Shown: positions 7,929-17,491, counted from the stretch's first letter. The stretch: DNA of 64,000 bases from MFD01275-c22 sp963705885 (GCA_963705885.1 OY970120.1:124001-188000); one strand, 5' to 3'. Made by a program: numbers and translations. Notes: a model not told the origin generated them from the letters alone.

Positions 7929-8454
7929 GCCGCGGCGGGGCGCTCGCCTCGACCAGCCGCGCGAGGTGCGGCGGACCCTCGTGCCGACGCCGACCTACGA
8001 CCCCGATGCCTTCGGCCGGCTGAGCGAGCGCGTCGCACGGTTCATCGGCACGGGGCGGTTCCTCGTGTACATGACCGTGTTCGTCATCGTGTGGCTGATC
8101 TGGAACGTCATCGCCGAGATGCTGATCTTCGACGACTACCCGTTCGTGTTCCTCACGCTGATGCTGTCGCTGCAGGCGTCCTACGCCGCCCCGCTCATCC
8201 TGCTGGCGCAGAACAGGCAGACCGACCGCGACCGCGTGCAGTACGAGCAGGACCGGGCCCGGGCCGAGCGCAACATCGCCGACACCGACTACCTCACCCG
8301 GGAGCTGGCCTCGCTGCGGATGGCCGTCGGCGACGTCGCGACGCGTGACTTCCTGCGCTCGGAGCTGCGCCAGCTGCTCGACGACCTCGACGAACGACAC
8401 GACGGGGCCGGCTCGGAGGGGTCCGACGCGTCGGCGGCGCGCGACCACCGCTGA
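7918..8454 (+). CDS. DUF1003 membrane protein
   Basis: A 178-residue protein with an N-terminal cytosolic segment, two membrane helices (FLVYMTVFVIVWLIWNVIAE and a second through FVFLTLMLSLQASYAAPLIL), then the DUF1003 hallmark LAQNRQTDRDR and a long charged helix. The C-terminal 30 residues are acidic and low complexity. Overlap with the MgtE-like gene suggests coupled translation and a joint membrane complex. The family function is unknown; the cytosolic MgtE/CBS partner hints at divalent-cation or nucleotide sensing, which is inference only. Confidence 0.87.
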   Translation: MAREPRRGARLDQPREVRRTLVPTPTYDPDAFGRLSERVARFIGTGRFLVYMTVFVIVWLIWNVIAEMLIFDDYPFVFLTLMLSLQASYAAPLILLAQNRQTDRDRVQYEQDRARAERNIADTDYLTRELASLRMAVGDVATRDFLRSELRQLLDDLDERHDGAGSEGSDASAARDHR

Positions 8455-8486
8455 AGTCGGAGGCCGGTGACGCCGACGTACCAGGG

Positions 8487-10232
8487 GTGACCGAACCCGC
8501 GTTCCCCGCACAGGCCGGGCCGGAGCGGGACGAGCACGGCGCGCCGGGGACGCCGGCCCGCGACCAGCTCGGGGTCGTGCTCGTCGCCGCCGGCGTCGTG
8601 ACCGAGACCGAGCTGGAGGAGGCGCTGACCTTCCAGCGCTCCGTGGTCGGGGCGCGCCGGCGCCTCGGTCACGTGCTCGTGGACCTCGGGCTCGCCAGCG
8701 AGCGCCAGATCGCCGACGCCCTCGGCGACCAGCTCGGGCTGCCCGTCGTCGACCTCAACAAGGTGGCCATCGCGCCCGAGACCGTGCGCCTCCTGCCACG
8801 CGCGGTGGCGCACCGGCTCGGCATGCTCGTCCTCTCGACCGCCGGGCGAGAGGTCACCGTCGCCGCCGTCGACCCCACCGACGTCGTCGCGCTGGACGAC
8901 GCCCGGCTGCACACCGGGGCGAGCGAGCTGCGGGTCACCGTCGCGACCGAGTCCCAGGTCCGCGACCACCTGGTGCGGGTCTGGTCGCTGTCCGAGGACG
9001 CGACGGACGTGACGACCTTCTTCGAGGACGTCGACCTCGAACGGGCGGACAGCGACGAGGGCACGTCCGCGGTCGACGACGCCCCGACCGTCCGGCTCGT
9101 GACGACGCTGCTGGCCGACGCGGTGCGGGTGGGGGCGAGCGACATCCACGTCGAGCCGCAGCGGTCGGACCTGCGCATCCGCTACCGGGTCGACGGTGTC
9201 CTGCGTGACGTCATGGCGCTCCCCCGCAGCGCCACGGCGGCCATCTCGAGCCGCATCAAGATCGTGTCCGGCCTGGACATCGCGGAGCGCCGGTTGCCCC
9301 AGGACGGCCGGACGCGCTTCGTCGTGGACGGCCGGCCGGTCGACGCGCGCGTCAGCACGCTGCCCGCCGTGCACGGCGAGAAGGTCGTGGTGCGCCTGCT
9401 GACCAGGCCGGACCAGCTGCCCCGCCTGGACGATCTCGGGCTCACCCCGGCCCAGCTCACCGACCTGCGCCGGGCCGTGGCCGCACCGCAGGGGCTGGTC
9501 CTGGTCACCGGGCCCACCGGCTCCGGGAAGACGAGCACGCTCTACTCGCTGCTGGGCGAGGTGGACACCTTCGAGCGCAACGTCGTCACCCTCGAGGACC
9601 CGGTCGAGATCCAGGTGCCGCGGATCACCCAGGTCCAGGTGCACGACCGGGCGGGCCTGACCTTCGGCCGCGGGCTGCGGGCGGTGCTCCGCCAGGACCC
9701 GGACGTCGTGCTGGTCGGGGAGATCCGTGACACCGAGACCGCCGACCTCGCGGTCCGGGCCTCGCTCACCGGTCACCTGGTCCTGACCACGCTCCACACG
9801 AACAGCACCGTCGCCGCGATGACCCGGCTGGTGGACATGGGCGTGGAGCCCTACCTCGTCGGGTCGTCCCTGAGCGCCGTCGTCTCGCAGCGGCTGGTCC
9901 GCCGACCCTGCGCCTCCTGCGTGACGGAGGACGAGCCGGACCCGGACCTGCTGGCCGCGCTGGGGCTGGGCGTCCTCCCGGAGGGCGCGACGCCCGTCCG
10001 GGGGGCGGGGTGCACCGAGTGCGGCCAGTCCGGCTACCGGGGCCGGTTCGGCGTCTTCGAGGTGCTACCGGTCGACCAGGACCTCCGTCGCGTCCTCGGC
10101 GCCGACCCCTCCGAGGCGGCGGTGGCAGCCGCCACGAGTGGGCTGCGCACGGTCCGCGACGCGGCCGTCGCCAAGGCGCTGGCCGGGGAGACGACCTTCG
10201 AGGAGGTGGCCCGGGTCAGTCCGCGGGAGTGA
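8487..10232 (+). CDS. gspE: GspE/PilB-family secretion or pilus ATPase
   Basis: A 581-residue hexameric ATPase of type II secretion and type IV pilus systems. The N-terminal MshEN/T2SSE_N domain (about 28-165) carries RRRLGHVLVDLGL and DQLGLPVVDLNKV. The core has ASDIHVEPQ, Walker A GPTGSGKTS (342-350), an Asp box around EDPVEIQVP, Walker B VLVGEIRDTETA and a His box TTLHTN. A zinc clamp is formed by CASC and CTEC Cys pairs before YRGRFGVFEVL. All catalytic parts look intact. No pilin, PilC, PilM or prepilin peptidase gene is adjacent, so partners must lie elsewhere. Its 3' end overlaps the convergent marR gene by 17 bases. Confidence 0.92.
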   Translation: MTEPAFPAQAGPERDEHGAPGTPARDQLGVVLVAAGVVTETELEEALTFQRSVVGARRRLGHVLVDLGLASERQIADALGDQLGLPVVDLNKVAIAPETVRLLPRAVAHRLGMLVLSTAGREVTVAAVDPTDVVALDDARLHTGASELRVTVATESQVRDHLVRVWSLSEDATDVTTFFEDVDLERADSDEGTSAVDDAPTVRLVTTLLADAVRVGASDIHVEPQRSDLRIRYRVDGVLRDVMALPRSATAAISSRIKIVSGLDIAERRLPQDGRTRFVVDGRPVDARVSTLPAVHGEKVVVRLLTRPDQLPRLDDLGLTPAQLTDLRRAVAAPQGLVLVTGPTGSGKTSTLYSLLGEVDTFERNVVTLEDPVEIQVPRITQVQVHDRAGLTFGRGLRAVLRQDPDVVLVGEIRDTETADLAVRASLTGHLVLTTLHTNSTVAAMTRLVDMGVEPYLVGSSLSAVVSQRLVRRPCASCVTEDEPDPDLLAALGLGVLPEGATPVRGAGCTECGQSGYRGRFGVFEVLPVDQDLRRVLGADPSEAAVAAATSGLRTVRDAAVAKALAGETTFEEVARVSPRE

Positions 10233-10719
10233 CCCGGGGCGACGTGGTCGTGAGCGGGGTTTGCGACGCGCCGTTCTCGCCGAGCATGCGCGCGAGCAGC
10301 TCGGCCAGCTCGCCGGACTGGTCGTCGTCGAGGCGGCCCATGGCGTGCGCCACCACGCCGCGGAGGTGGGTCGGGCTCGCCGCGCGCAGCCTGTCGACGC
10401 CCGCGTCGGTGAGCACGGTGAACATCCCCCGGGCGTCGTCGGCGCAGGCCTCCCGGCGGACGAGGGCCTCGCGCTCCAGCCGGTCGACCAGCCGGGTGAG
10501 CCCGCTGCGCGAGAGCAGCACCCTCTCGGCCAGCTCGGACATCCGCAGCCGCCGCTCGGGCGCCTCGACGAGCTGCACCAGGACGTCGTAGGTCGCCAGC
10601 GGCATCCCCCGCTCCGCGAGCAGGTCCCCCTCCAGGCGGCGCGTCACCACCGCGTGCGTGCGCAGGAACAGGCGCCATGCCGCCATCTGCCGCTGCGTCA
10701 GCGGGCCCGGGTCCTGCAT
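10216..10719 (-). CDS. MarR-family transcriptional regulator
   Basis: A 167-residue winged-helix regulator: helical N-terminus (QRQMAAWRLFLRTHAVVTRRLE), recognition region MSELAERVLLSRSGLTRLVDRLE, wing CADDARGMFTVLTDAG and a dimerising C-terminal helix. The ATG at 10719 comes eight bases after TACCAT and has no Shine-Dalgarno sequence. No ligand-binding residues can be named. It is divergent from mrp, with about 180 bases between the starts, so it might control itself and possibly mrp, though no clear operator palindrome was found there. Confidence 0.87.
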   Translation of the reverse strand: MQDPGPLTQRQMAAWRLFLRTHAVVTRRLEGDLLAERGMPLATYDVLVQLVEAPERRLRMSELAERVLLSRSGLTRLVDRLEREALVRREACADDARGMFTVLTDAGVDRLRAASPTHLRGVVAHAMGRLDDDQSGELAELLARMLGENGASQTPLTTTSPRVTPAD

Positions 10720-10727
10720 ACCGGGGG

Positions 10728-10733
10728 ATGGTA
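10728..10733 (-). promoter_or_regulatory. -10 element for marR (leaderless)
   Basis: TACCAT lies eight bases before the ATG. Confidence 0.5.
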
Positions 10734-10887
10734 GTGGCCAGCCCGCCGACGACCCTGGTGGCCGCCGGGTGAGGTCGAGCGAGCTCCGGCGGCGCCCCGA
10801 CACCCGCGGTGGGCCGTCGGCGAGCGCGAGGACGTGGTCGTACGCCGCCACGACCCGGTCATGGAATCGCACCTCGAGCGGGCGACG

Positions 10888-10893
10888 TAGCAT
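10888..10893 (+). promoter_or_regulatory. -10 element for mrp (leaderless)
   Basis: TAGCAT, six bases, then the ATG of mrp; no ribosome-binding site fits in the gap. Confidence 0.55.
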
Positions 10894-10899
10894 CGAGAC

Positions 10900-12042
10900 A
10901 TGCCCGCCCCCAGCATCGAGCAGGTCCAGGCTGCCCTGGCAACGGTCGACGACCCCGAGATCCACAAGCCGATCACCGACCTCGGCATGGTCAAGTCGGT
11001 CGACATCGGCCCCGGTGGCGACGTCGCGGTGGCGATCTACCTCACGGTGGCCGGCTGCCCGATGAAGGACACGATCACCTCGCGCGTCACGACGGCGGTG
11101 CAGGCCGTCGAGGGGGTCACCGGCGTCCGGGTCGACCTTGACGTCATGTCGTCGGCGCAGCGCCAGGAGATGCAGTCCCGGCTGCGCGCGGAGTCGGGGA
11201 TGACCGAGCGCGAGATCCCCTTCGCCCGCGCCGGGTCCCTGACCCGGGTCTACGCCGTGGCGTCCGGCAAGGGCGGGGTCGGCAAGTCGTCCGTCACGGT
11301 CAACCTCGCGGCGGCGATGGCCCGCTCCGGGCTCTCGGTCGGCGTCGTGGACGCCGACATCTACGGGCACTCCGTGCCGCGCATGCTCGGCGTCACCGGC
11401 CGGCCCACGCAGGTCGAGGACATGATCATGCCGCCCTCGGCGCACGGCGTGCGGGTCATCTCGATCGGCATGTTCGTGGCCGACAACCAGCCCGTCGTGT
11501 GGCGCGGCCCGATGCTGCACCGCGCGCTCCAGCAGTTCCTCGGCGACGTGTTCTGGGGGGACCTCGACGTGCTGCTCATGGACCTGCCGCCGGGCACCGG
11601 CGATATCGCCATCTCGGTGGCCCAGCTCGTGCCCACGGCCGAGCTGCTGGTGGTCACCACCCCGCAGCAGGCGGCGGCCGAGGTGGCCGAGCGGGCCGGC
11701 ACCATCGCGCTGCAGACCCACCAGCAGATCGCCGGCGTCGTCGAGAACATGTCCTACCTGCCGTGCCCCCACTGCGACGAGCGGGTCGAGGTGTTCGGCA
11801 GCGGCGGCGGCCAGGCGGTCGCCGACGGGCTCACGCGCTCGGTCGGTGCGCCCGTGCCGCTTCTCGGCGAGGTGCCGATCGACATGCGCCTGCGCGAGGG
11901 CGGCGACACCGGGCGGCCCCTGGTCCTCGACGACCCGGACGCCCCGGCCTCCCGCGTGCTCATGGACGTGGCCGACCGGCTGGGTCACCGGGCGCGCGGC
12001 CTTGCCGGGCGCTCGCTGGGCTTGACCCCGGCCGGGCGCTGA
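10900..12042 (+). CDS. mrp: Mrp/ApbC iron-sulfur cluster carrier ATPase
   Basis: A 380-residue P-loop protein that carries or transfers Fe-S clusters in the cytosol. Residues 5-95 are a MIP18-type domain (DPEIHKPITDLGMVKSVD). The ATPase domain has the deviant Walker A SGKGGVGKSS, DADIYGHSVPRML and the LLMDLPPGTGDI segment. The ENMSYLPCPHCDERVEVFG stretch contains the conserved Cys-x2-Cys that bridges a cluster between subunits. Length and architecture are normal for actinobacterial Mrp. It lies in the conserved neighbourhood of the MgtE-like and DUF1003 genes. Confidence 0.93.
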   Translation: MPAPSIEQVQAALATVDDPEIHKPITDLGMVKSVDIGPGGDVAVAIYLTVAGCPMKDTITSRVTTAVQAVEGVTGVRVDLDVMSSAQRQEMQSRLRAESGMTEREIPFARAGSLTRVYAVASGKGGVGKSSVTVNLAAAMARSGLSVGVVDADIYGHSVPRMLGVTGRPTQVEDMIMPPSAHGVRVISIGMFVADNQPVVWRGPMLHRALQQFLGDVFWGDLDVLLMDLPPGTGDIAISVAQLVPTAELLVVTTPQQAAAEVAERAGTIALQTHQQIAGVVENMSYLPCPHCDERVEVFGSGGGQAVADGLTRSVGAPVPLLGEVPIDMRLREGGDTGRPLVLDDPDAPASRVLMDVADRLGHRARGLAGRSLGLTPAGR

Positions 12043-12257
12043 CGGGCCGACGATCGGCCACGCCCCGCATCGGACTGCGTACGGCAGGGCGGCTCGACCG
12101 CGACCGTCTCCGCGGTGGAGTCGACGACGCTTTGGGCGAGGAGTCGCTGGCCTCCCCCGCGGCCCACGCGGCTGTGCCGGCGTGCTCGGAGGTGTGACAG
12201 CCGGGGCTGCCGCCCTGTCTTGTGGTGTGTAGCGCGTCCTCGACGAAGGAGTTCACG

Positions 12258-13187
12258 ATGAGAGTGCTTGTCGCTGGGGCAACGGGGGCGATCGGACGGC
12301 AGCTGGTGCCACGTCTGGTCGAGGCAGGGCACGAGGTCCATGGCATGACGCGCAGCGGGTCGAAGCAGGCGATGCTCGACGACTTGGGCGCCGTGCCGGT
12401 CGTCGCGGATGCGCTTGACCCCGACCAGGTGGCCGAAGCCGTGGGGAGGGCGAGGCCGGAGGTGATCGTCCATCAACTGACAGCTATCGGATCGCTCGAC
12501 CCGCGGCACTTCGACCGCGACTTCGCACTGACCAACCGCCTACGAACCGAAGGGACGGACCACCTGCTGTCGGCGGGCCAGGCGATGGGGGCGCGGCGGA
12601 TCGTGGCGCAGAGCTATGGCGCGTGGCCGTACGAGCGCACCGGCGGGCCGGTGAAGAGCGAGGAGGACCCGCTCGACCCGACGCCCGCACGCGAGATGCG
12701 CGAGACCTTGGCCGCGATCCGACACCTCGAGAAGGCGGTCCTGGGCGCGCGGTGGACCGAGGGGATCGTGCTGCGCTACGGCGCGTTCTACGGTCCCGGC
12801 ACCTCGATGACGCCGGGTAGTGAGCAGTTCGAGCTGGTCCGCAGGCGCAAGTTCCCGCTGGTCGGCGACGGCGGCGGCGTGTGGTCCTTCATCCACATCG
12901 CCGACGCGGCGGAGGCGACAGTGGCAGCGGTAGCGCGCGGCAGCCGCGGTGTCTACAACGTCGTCGACGATGATCCCGCCCCGGTCGCCGAGTGGCTGCC
13001 GGCGCTGGCGCAGGAGCTCGGCGCCAGGAAGCCGATGCGCGTGCCGCGGTTCGTCGGGAGGCTGTTCGCCGGGGAAGCCGGCGTCGTGATGATGACAGAG
13101 GTTCGCGGCGCGTCGAACGCGAAGGCCAAGCGTGAGCTCGGTTGGCGCCCGGCGCACCCGAGCTGGCGAGGCGGGTTCGCGGCATGA
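12258..13187 (+). CDS. NAD-dependent epimerase/dehydratase family protein
   Basis: A 309-residue atypical short-chain dehydrogenase. The N-terminal GATGAIGRQL is the NAD(P) loop. The active-site region reads QSYGAWPYERTGG, and LRYGAFYGPGTSM and FIHIADAAEATVAA are typical of extended SDRs that pair with ECF41 sigma factors. GAAGGAG six bases before the ATG fixes the start. Codons look less GC-rich at third positions than in mrp or tatB. Immediately downstream lies the relic 3' end of an ECF41-like sigma gene, supporting a former sigma/COE module (carboxymuconolactone decarboxylase, oxidoreductase or epimerase partner). Substrate unknown. Confidence 0.85.
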   Translation: MRVLVAGATGAIGRQLVPRLVEAGHEVHGMTRSGSKQAMLDDLGAVPVVADALDPDQVAEAVGRARPEVIVHQLTAIGSLDPRHFDRDFALTNRLRTEGTDHLLSAGQAMGARRIVAQSYGAWPYERTGGPVKSEEDPLDPTPAREMRETLAAIRHLEKAVLGARWTEGIVLRYGAFYGPGTSMTPGSEQFELVRRRKFPLVGDGGGVWSFIHIADAAEATVAAVARGSRGVYNVVDDDPAPVAEWLPALAQELGARKPMRVPRFVGRLFAGEAGVVMMTEVRGASNAKAKRELGWRPAHPSWRGGFAA

Positions 13188-13190
13188 CCG

Positions 13191-13325
13191 CGGCTGCTCA
13201 CCGTGTGGGCGCTCGACATCGCCGACGGTCAGATCAGGGGCATCAGCTCGATCGTCAACCCCGACAAGCCCACGCACCTCGGGCCGGTCGGCGACTTCGG
13301 ATCGCTCCTGCGGTCCGCGAGATGA
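13191..13325 (+). pseudogene. Relic 3' end of an ECF41/SigJ-type sigma factor
   Basis: In the same frame as the epimerase, just after its stop, the sequence reads VWALDIADGQIRGISSIVNP, then DKPTHLGPVGDFGSLLRSAR and a stop. The NPDK(L/P)xHL element near the end is the hallmark of the SnoaL-like C-terminal extension of ECF41 sigma factors. No sigma region 2 or 4 remains. This is therefore a short leftover of a deleted or displaced sigma gene, not a functional gene. The match rests on family knowledge and about 40 residues. Confidence 0.6.
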
Positions 13326-13360
13326 CGGCAACCCGCGACCAACGTCCTGGCCGGGTACCG

Positions 13361-13720
13361 CTAGGTAGCGTCGGAGTCGTAGCGGGGCGACCCGCCGTCC
13401 GGGGCCGGGGGTGAGCCCGGCCCCCTGCGGTCGGCCGGCTTGGGGCGCTGCGGCCGGTCGTCGTCGAGGGAGTCGAGGTCGACCGGCTCGAGCAGGTGCT
13501 TGCGCACCATCGCGCGCGGGTCGAGGTCACGGATCGAGAGGTCGTCGAACTCCGGGCCGAGCTCGCGGCGCACCTCGGCGCGCGCGTCGTTGGCCATGTC
13601 GCGAACCTTCCGAAGGACCCGCGCCGCCTCGGCCGCGTAGCGCGGCAGCTTCTCGGGCCCGAGGACGATCAGGGCGACGATCGCCAGCGCGACGAACTCA
13701 CCCGCGCCGATGCCCAACAC
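13361..13720 (-). CDS. tatB: Twin-arginine translocase subunit TatB
   Basis: A 119-residue protein with one N-terminal membrane helix (GEFVALAIVALIVLGPEKLP), the TatA/B Gly-Pro-Glu hinge, then an amphipathic helix (YAAEAARVLRKVRDMANDA) and a long polar tail. The longer tail and EFDDLSIRDLDPRAMVRKHL segment favour TatB over TatA. TatB receives Tat substrates in the TatBC receptor. The start is GTG with GAGAGGA seven bases upstream. It is the last gene of the sigE operon, 12 bases after htrA, the order known from mycobacteria. Confidence 0.9.
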   Translation of the reverse strand: MLGIGAGEFVALAIVALIVLGPEKLPRYAAEAARVLRKVRDMANDARAEVRRELGPEFDDLSIRDLDPRAMVRKHLLEPVDLDSLDDDRPQRPKPADRRGPGSPPAPDGGSPRYDSDAT

Positions 13721-13732
13721 GCAGCGATCCTC

Positions 13733-15055
<1,323 letters not shown>

Positions 15056-15101
15056 GCGGGCGGGCTCCTCCGGGGGGTCTGGCGGGTCTGCGGGCGGTCC
15101 G

Positions 15102-16214
15102 TCACCCGGCGGGGTTGAACCACGATCCCACCCGGTCCAGTCCCCGGCCGAGTCGCTCCATGATGCCTCCCCCGGCAGGGGCGCCGTCATGCAGAGCGTC
15201 CACGGCTCGGTCCACCGTACGCTCCGGCGCGTCACCCACCAGGGTGAACACAGTGCCCCCCGACGCCCAGACCACCGTGCGAGGGATCTCGTCGCGCAGC
15301 CAGACACCGTGCCCGCCCACCGTCGCGCGCCGGTAGCCGTCGAGGCGCTCGCGGTCCAGGCTGCCGCGCTGCTGGAACACCGACACCGTGGCGATGCCGT
15401 CGGCGTAGCTGAGGTGCAGGATGGCCCGGTCCTGCCCGCCGCGCCGGGCGTCGACCAGGGGCAGCGGGCCGGGCAGCGACCAGGGGCAGGCCCAGCCGTG
15501 CCGGCGCAGCCGGTCGACCGCGTCGACGTCCAGGGTGTGTGCCCAGGCCCGACCGGCGTCCTCGCCCGCCTCGGCGGCCGGCAGGGGCCCGACCGTCAGG
15601 TCGACGAACGCGCTGGCCCGCACGACCCGCCCCGACCGGTCGTAGACCTCGCGGCGCAGCGCCAGGCCGGTCTCCCGGTCGACCCAGAAGCGGGCGACGG
15701 GACCAGCCGCGGAGCCGTCGCCCGCCTGCCGCGCGACCACGACGTCGGCGTCGCGTCCCGCCACGTGGGCACCGACCTCGCCCACCACCAGCGAGTAGTG
15801 CCGTGCGAGCAGGTCGGCCGCTCCGGCGCCCAGCATCGAGGGCTCCGCCGCGTCGGCCGCGCTGCGGACGACCCGGCCACCGGCCCCCGCCGCCTGCGGC
15901 GCGCGCCACGTGGTGCCCGCCGTGGGGCTGTGCGCGACCTGCAGCACGTGGCTGCTGGTCCGGCCGGCCGCCCAGGCGGTGACGTACTGCGTGCCCGAGT
16001 AGGACACGGCGTACGGCGCGGCCGCGGCGCGCTCGAGCAGCCGCCGGGCCGCGGGCTCGACCACGGGCCGGGGGCCCTGGTCGCGCGCGGCGTCCTCCGG
16101 GCCGCGCGCCGCGTCGCGGGCGGGCGCTCCGCCGGCCTGCAGCAGCAGGACCGCCAGGAGGGCGCACGAGCCGAGGACGCCAGCGGCCCCGGCGAGTGGT
16201 GCGAGCCGTCTCAC
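15102..16214 (-). CDS. MucB/RseB-like sigma-E regulatory lipoprotein-type sensor
   Basis: A 370-residue exported protein with an N-terminal hydrophobic anchor (LAGAAGVLGSCALLAVLLLQ). Its middle (SYSGTQYVTAWAAG, then FWVDRETGLALRREVYDRSG) resembles the outer-membrane-lipoprotein-carrier-like fold of RseB, and the C-terminal part (LHLSYADGIATVSVFQQRG, GVWLRDEIPRTVVWASGGTV) the second RseB domain. In proteobacteria RseB protects RseA from proteolysis and senses misfolded envelope material. The GTG overlaps the anti-sigma stop codon by four bases (GTGA), so translation is coupled. From memory, mycobacterial sigE loci lack this gene, so the operon here is richer. Confidence 0.8.
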   Translation of the reverse strand: MRRLAPLAGAAGVLGSCALLAVLLLQAGGAPARDAARGPEDAARDQGPRPVVEPAARRLLERAAAAPYAVSYSGTQYVTAWAAGRTSSHVLQVAHSPTAGTTWRAPQAAGAGGRVVRSAADAAEPSMLGAGAADLLARHYSLVVGEVGAHVAGRDADVVVARQAGDGSAAGPVARFWVDRETGLALRREVYDRSGRVVRASAFVDLTVGPLPAAEAGEDAGRAWAHTLDVDAVDRLRRHGWACPWSLPGPLPLVDARRGGQDRAILHLSYADGIATVSVFQQRGSLDRERLDGYRRATVGGHGVWLRDEIPRTVVWASGGTVFTLVGDAPERTVDRAVDALHDGAPAGGGIMERLGRGLDRVGSWFNPAG

Positions 16215-16765
16215 CGCCGTGTCGTCGCGGCCGGGTCGAACGTCGTCATCAGCCCGACGGCCGGGTCGCCGACCGTGACCGCACCGCTGGTGCGGCCGTG
16301 CTCGACGGACAGCTCGGCGGCGGGCGGCACGACGCTGGAGGCGGGCTGGGCGCCACCCGCGACGAAGGCGGTGCCGAGCACCAGGCCGGCCACCGAGAAG
16401 GCCCCGGCGGTGGCGACGCCGATCCGGCGGCGCACCCGGTCACCCGGGCGGCGGCTGTCGCGCCGGGCGCTGCGGGGGCGCCGGCCCGGGGGCGGGAGGT
16501 CGGGCACGAGCGCGCCCTGGGGCATGGTGCGCGCCCGCGGCGGCAGGGGACCGCCCGGCAGGGCGAGGTCGTGCAGCGCGGTCACGGTGTCCGGCCCGGG
16601 CCGCGGCGTGCCCGCGGCGGCGAGCAGCGCCTTGACCGCCCGCTGCGCGTCGAGGTCGGCGCGGCAGTCGGCGCAGTGGGCGACGTGGGCCAGCGCCCGG
16701 TCGCGCTGGTGATGGTCGAGCTCGCCGTCGGCGAGGGCGGCGAGGCGGTCACCGAGGTGCCTCAC
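16211..16765 (-). CDS. rseA: Zinc-finger anti-sigma factor of SigE
   Basis: A 184-residue single-pass membrane protein. The N-terminal anti-sigma domain has the ZAS pattern His27-x3-Cys31-x2-Cys34 (HVAHCADC). A Pro/Arg-rich linker leads to one membrane helix (about 117-139, VATAGAFSVAGLVLGTAFVA) and a short external tail. It would hold SigE at the membrane until cleaved or reduced. GTG overlaps the sigE stop by four bases, giving near-equimolar synthesis with the sigma factor. Assignment as RseA follows from motif plus position. Confidence 0.88.
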   Translation of the reverse strand: MRHLGDRLAALADGELDHHQRDRALAHVAHCADCRADLDAQRAVKALLAAAGTPRPGPDTVTALHDLALPGGPLPPRARTMPQGALVPDLPPPGRRPRSARRDSRRPGDRVRRRIGVATAGAFSVAGLVLGTAFVAGGAQPASSVVPPAAELSVEHGRTSGAVTVGDPAVGLMTTFDPAATTRR

Positions 16766-17379
16766 GACGTCACCCCGCCGGCCTCGTCGAGGGGGCGCCG
16801 GCCGGGCGCCCGGTGCTCGAGCGCCTCGCGCAGCTGGGCCCGGCCGCGATGGATGCGGCTGCGCACGGTGCCGAGCTTGATGCCCAGGGTGGTGGAGATC
16901 TCCTCGTACGACAGGCCCTCGATGTCGCAGAGCACGACGGCGGCGCGGAAGTCCGGGGAGAGGCCGTCGAGGGCGCCCTGCACGTCGTCGTCGAAGTGGC
17001 TGTCGTCGTAGGTCTCCTCCGGCCCCCGCTCCCGCGACGGCAGGCTCGCACCGGCGTCCTCACCGAGCGGGTCGAAACGGATGCGCTGCTTGCGCCGCAC
17101 CTGGTCGAGGAAGAGGTTCGTCGTGATCCGGTGCAGCCAGCCCTCGAACGTTCCGGGGGTGTAGGTCGAGAGGGAGCGGAAGACGCGGACGAACACGTCC
17201 TGGGTGAGGTCGGCGGCGTCGTGCGGGTTCCCGGTGAGCCGGTAGGCGAGGCGGTAGACGCGTGCCGAGTGGGTGCGCACCACCTCGTCCCAGGAGGGGG
17301 GTGTCCAGGGCTGGGCGGAGGGGTGATCGCTCACGATCCCTCCGCTCACCGGTGCGCCGACGACGGCGACTGCACTCAT
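16762..17379 (-). CDS. sigE: ECF sigma factor SigE
   Basis: A 205-residue extracytoplasmic-function sigma factor. Region 2 spans YRLAYRLTGNPHDAADLTQD and FRSLSTYTPGTFEGWLHRIT; region 4 spans LDGLSPDFRAAVVLCDIEGL and IHRGRAQLREALE, with SYEEISTTLGIKLGTVRSRI as the helix-turn-helix. The ATG at 17379 is used; GTG at 17334, which follows GGAGGG by three bases, is a credible second start giving a protein 15 residues shorter. It heads the sigE-rseA-rseB-like-htrA-tatB operon and probably drives its own promoter. Confidence 0.92.
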   Translation of the reverse strand: MSAVAVVGAPVSGGIVSDHPSAQPWTPPSWDEVVRTHSARVYRLAYRLTGNPHDAADLTQDVFVRVFRSLSTYTPGTFEGWLHRITTNLFLDQVRRKQRIRFDPLGEDAGASLPSRERGPEETYDDSHFDDDVQGALDGLSPDFRAAVVLCDIEGLSYEEISTTLGIKLGTVRSRIHRGRAQLREALEHRAPGRRPLDEAGGVTS

Positions 17380-17404
17380 CGTGCTCTCGTGGTCCTCTCC
17401 CGGG

Positions 17405-17433
17405 CCAACCCGCGCGTACGTGGACGTGTTCCC
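17405..17433 (-). promoter_or_regulatory. SigE-type autoregulatory promoter of sigE
   Basis: Reading toward sigE: CGGGAACAC, 15 bases, then GGTTGG. This fits the mycobacterial SigE consensus as I recall it (cGGGAACnn-N15-16-cGTT). Transcription would begin about 20 bases before the ATG. Confidence 0.45.
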
Positions 17434-17485
17434 GTGAGGGCAACGACTCCTGCGGGCGACGGGTTCCCCGGACGCCCGGGGCCGA

Positions 17486-17491
17486 TAGGCT
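17486..17491 (+). promoter_or_regulatory. -10 element for O-methyltransferase
   Basis: TAGGCT lies in the divergent sigE gap; transcription would start near 17498, leaving a leader of about 44 bases. This excludes the in-frame GTG at 17434 as the start codon. Confidence 0.4.

Noticed and set aside
12043..12257. Possible small gene or riboswitch between mrp and the epimerase
   Set aside because: The 215 bases contain no frame with recognisable protein features and no extended stem; only the ribosome site of the epimerase is supported.
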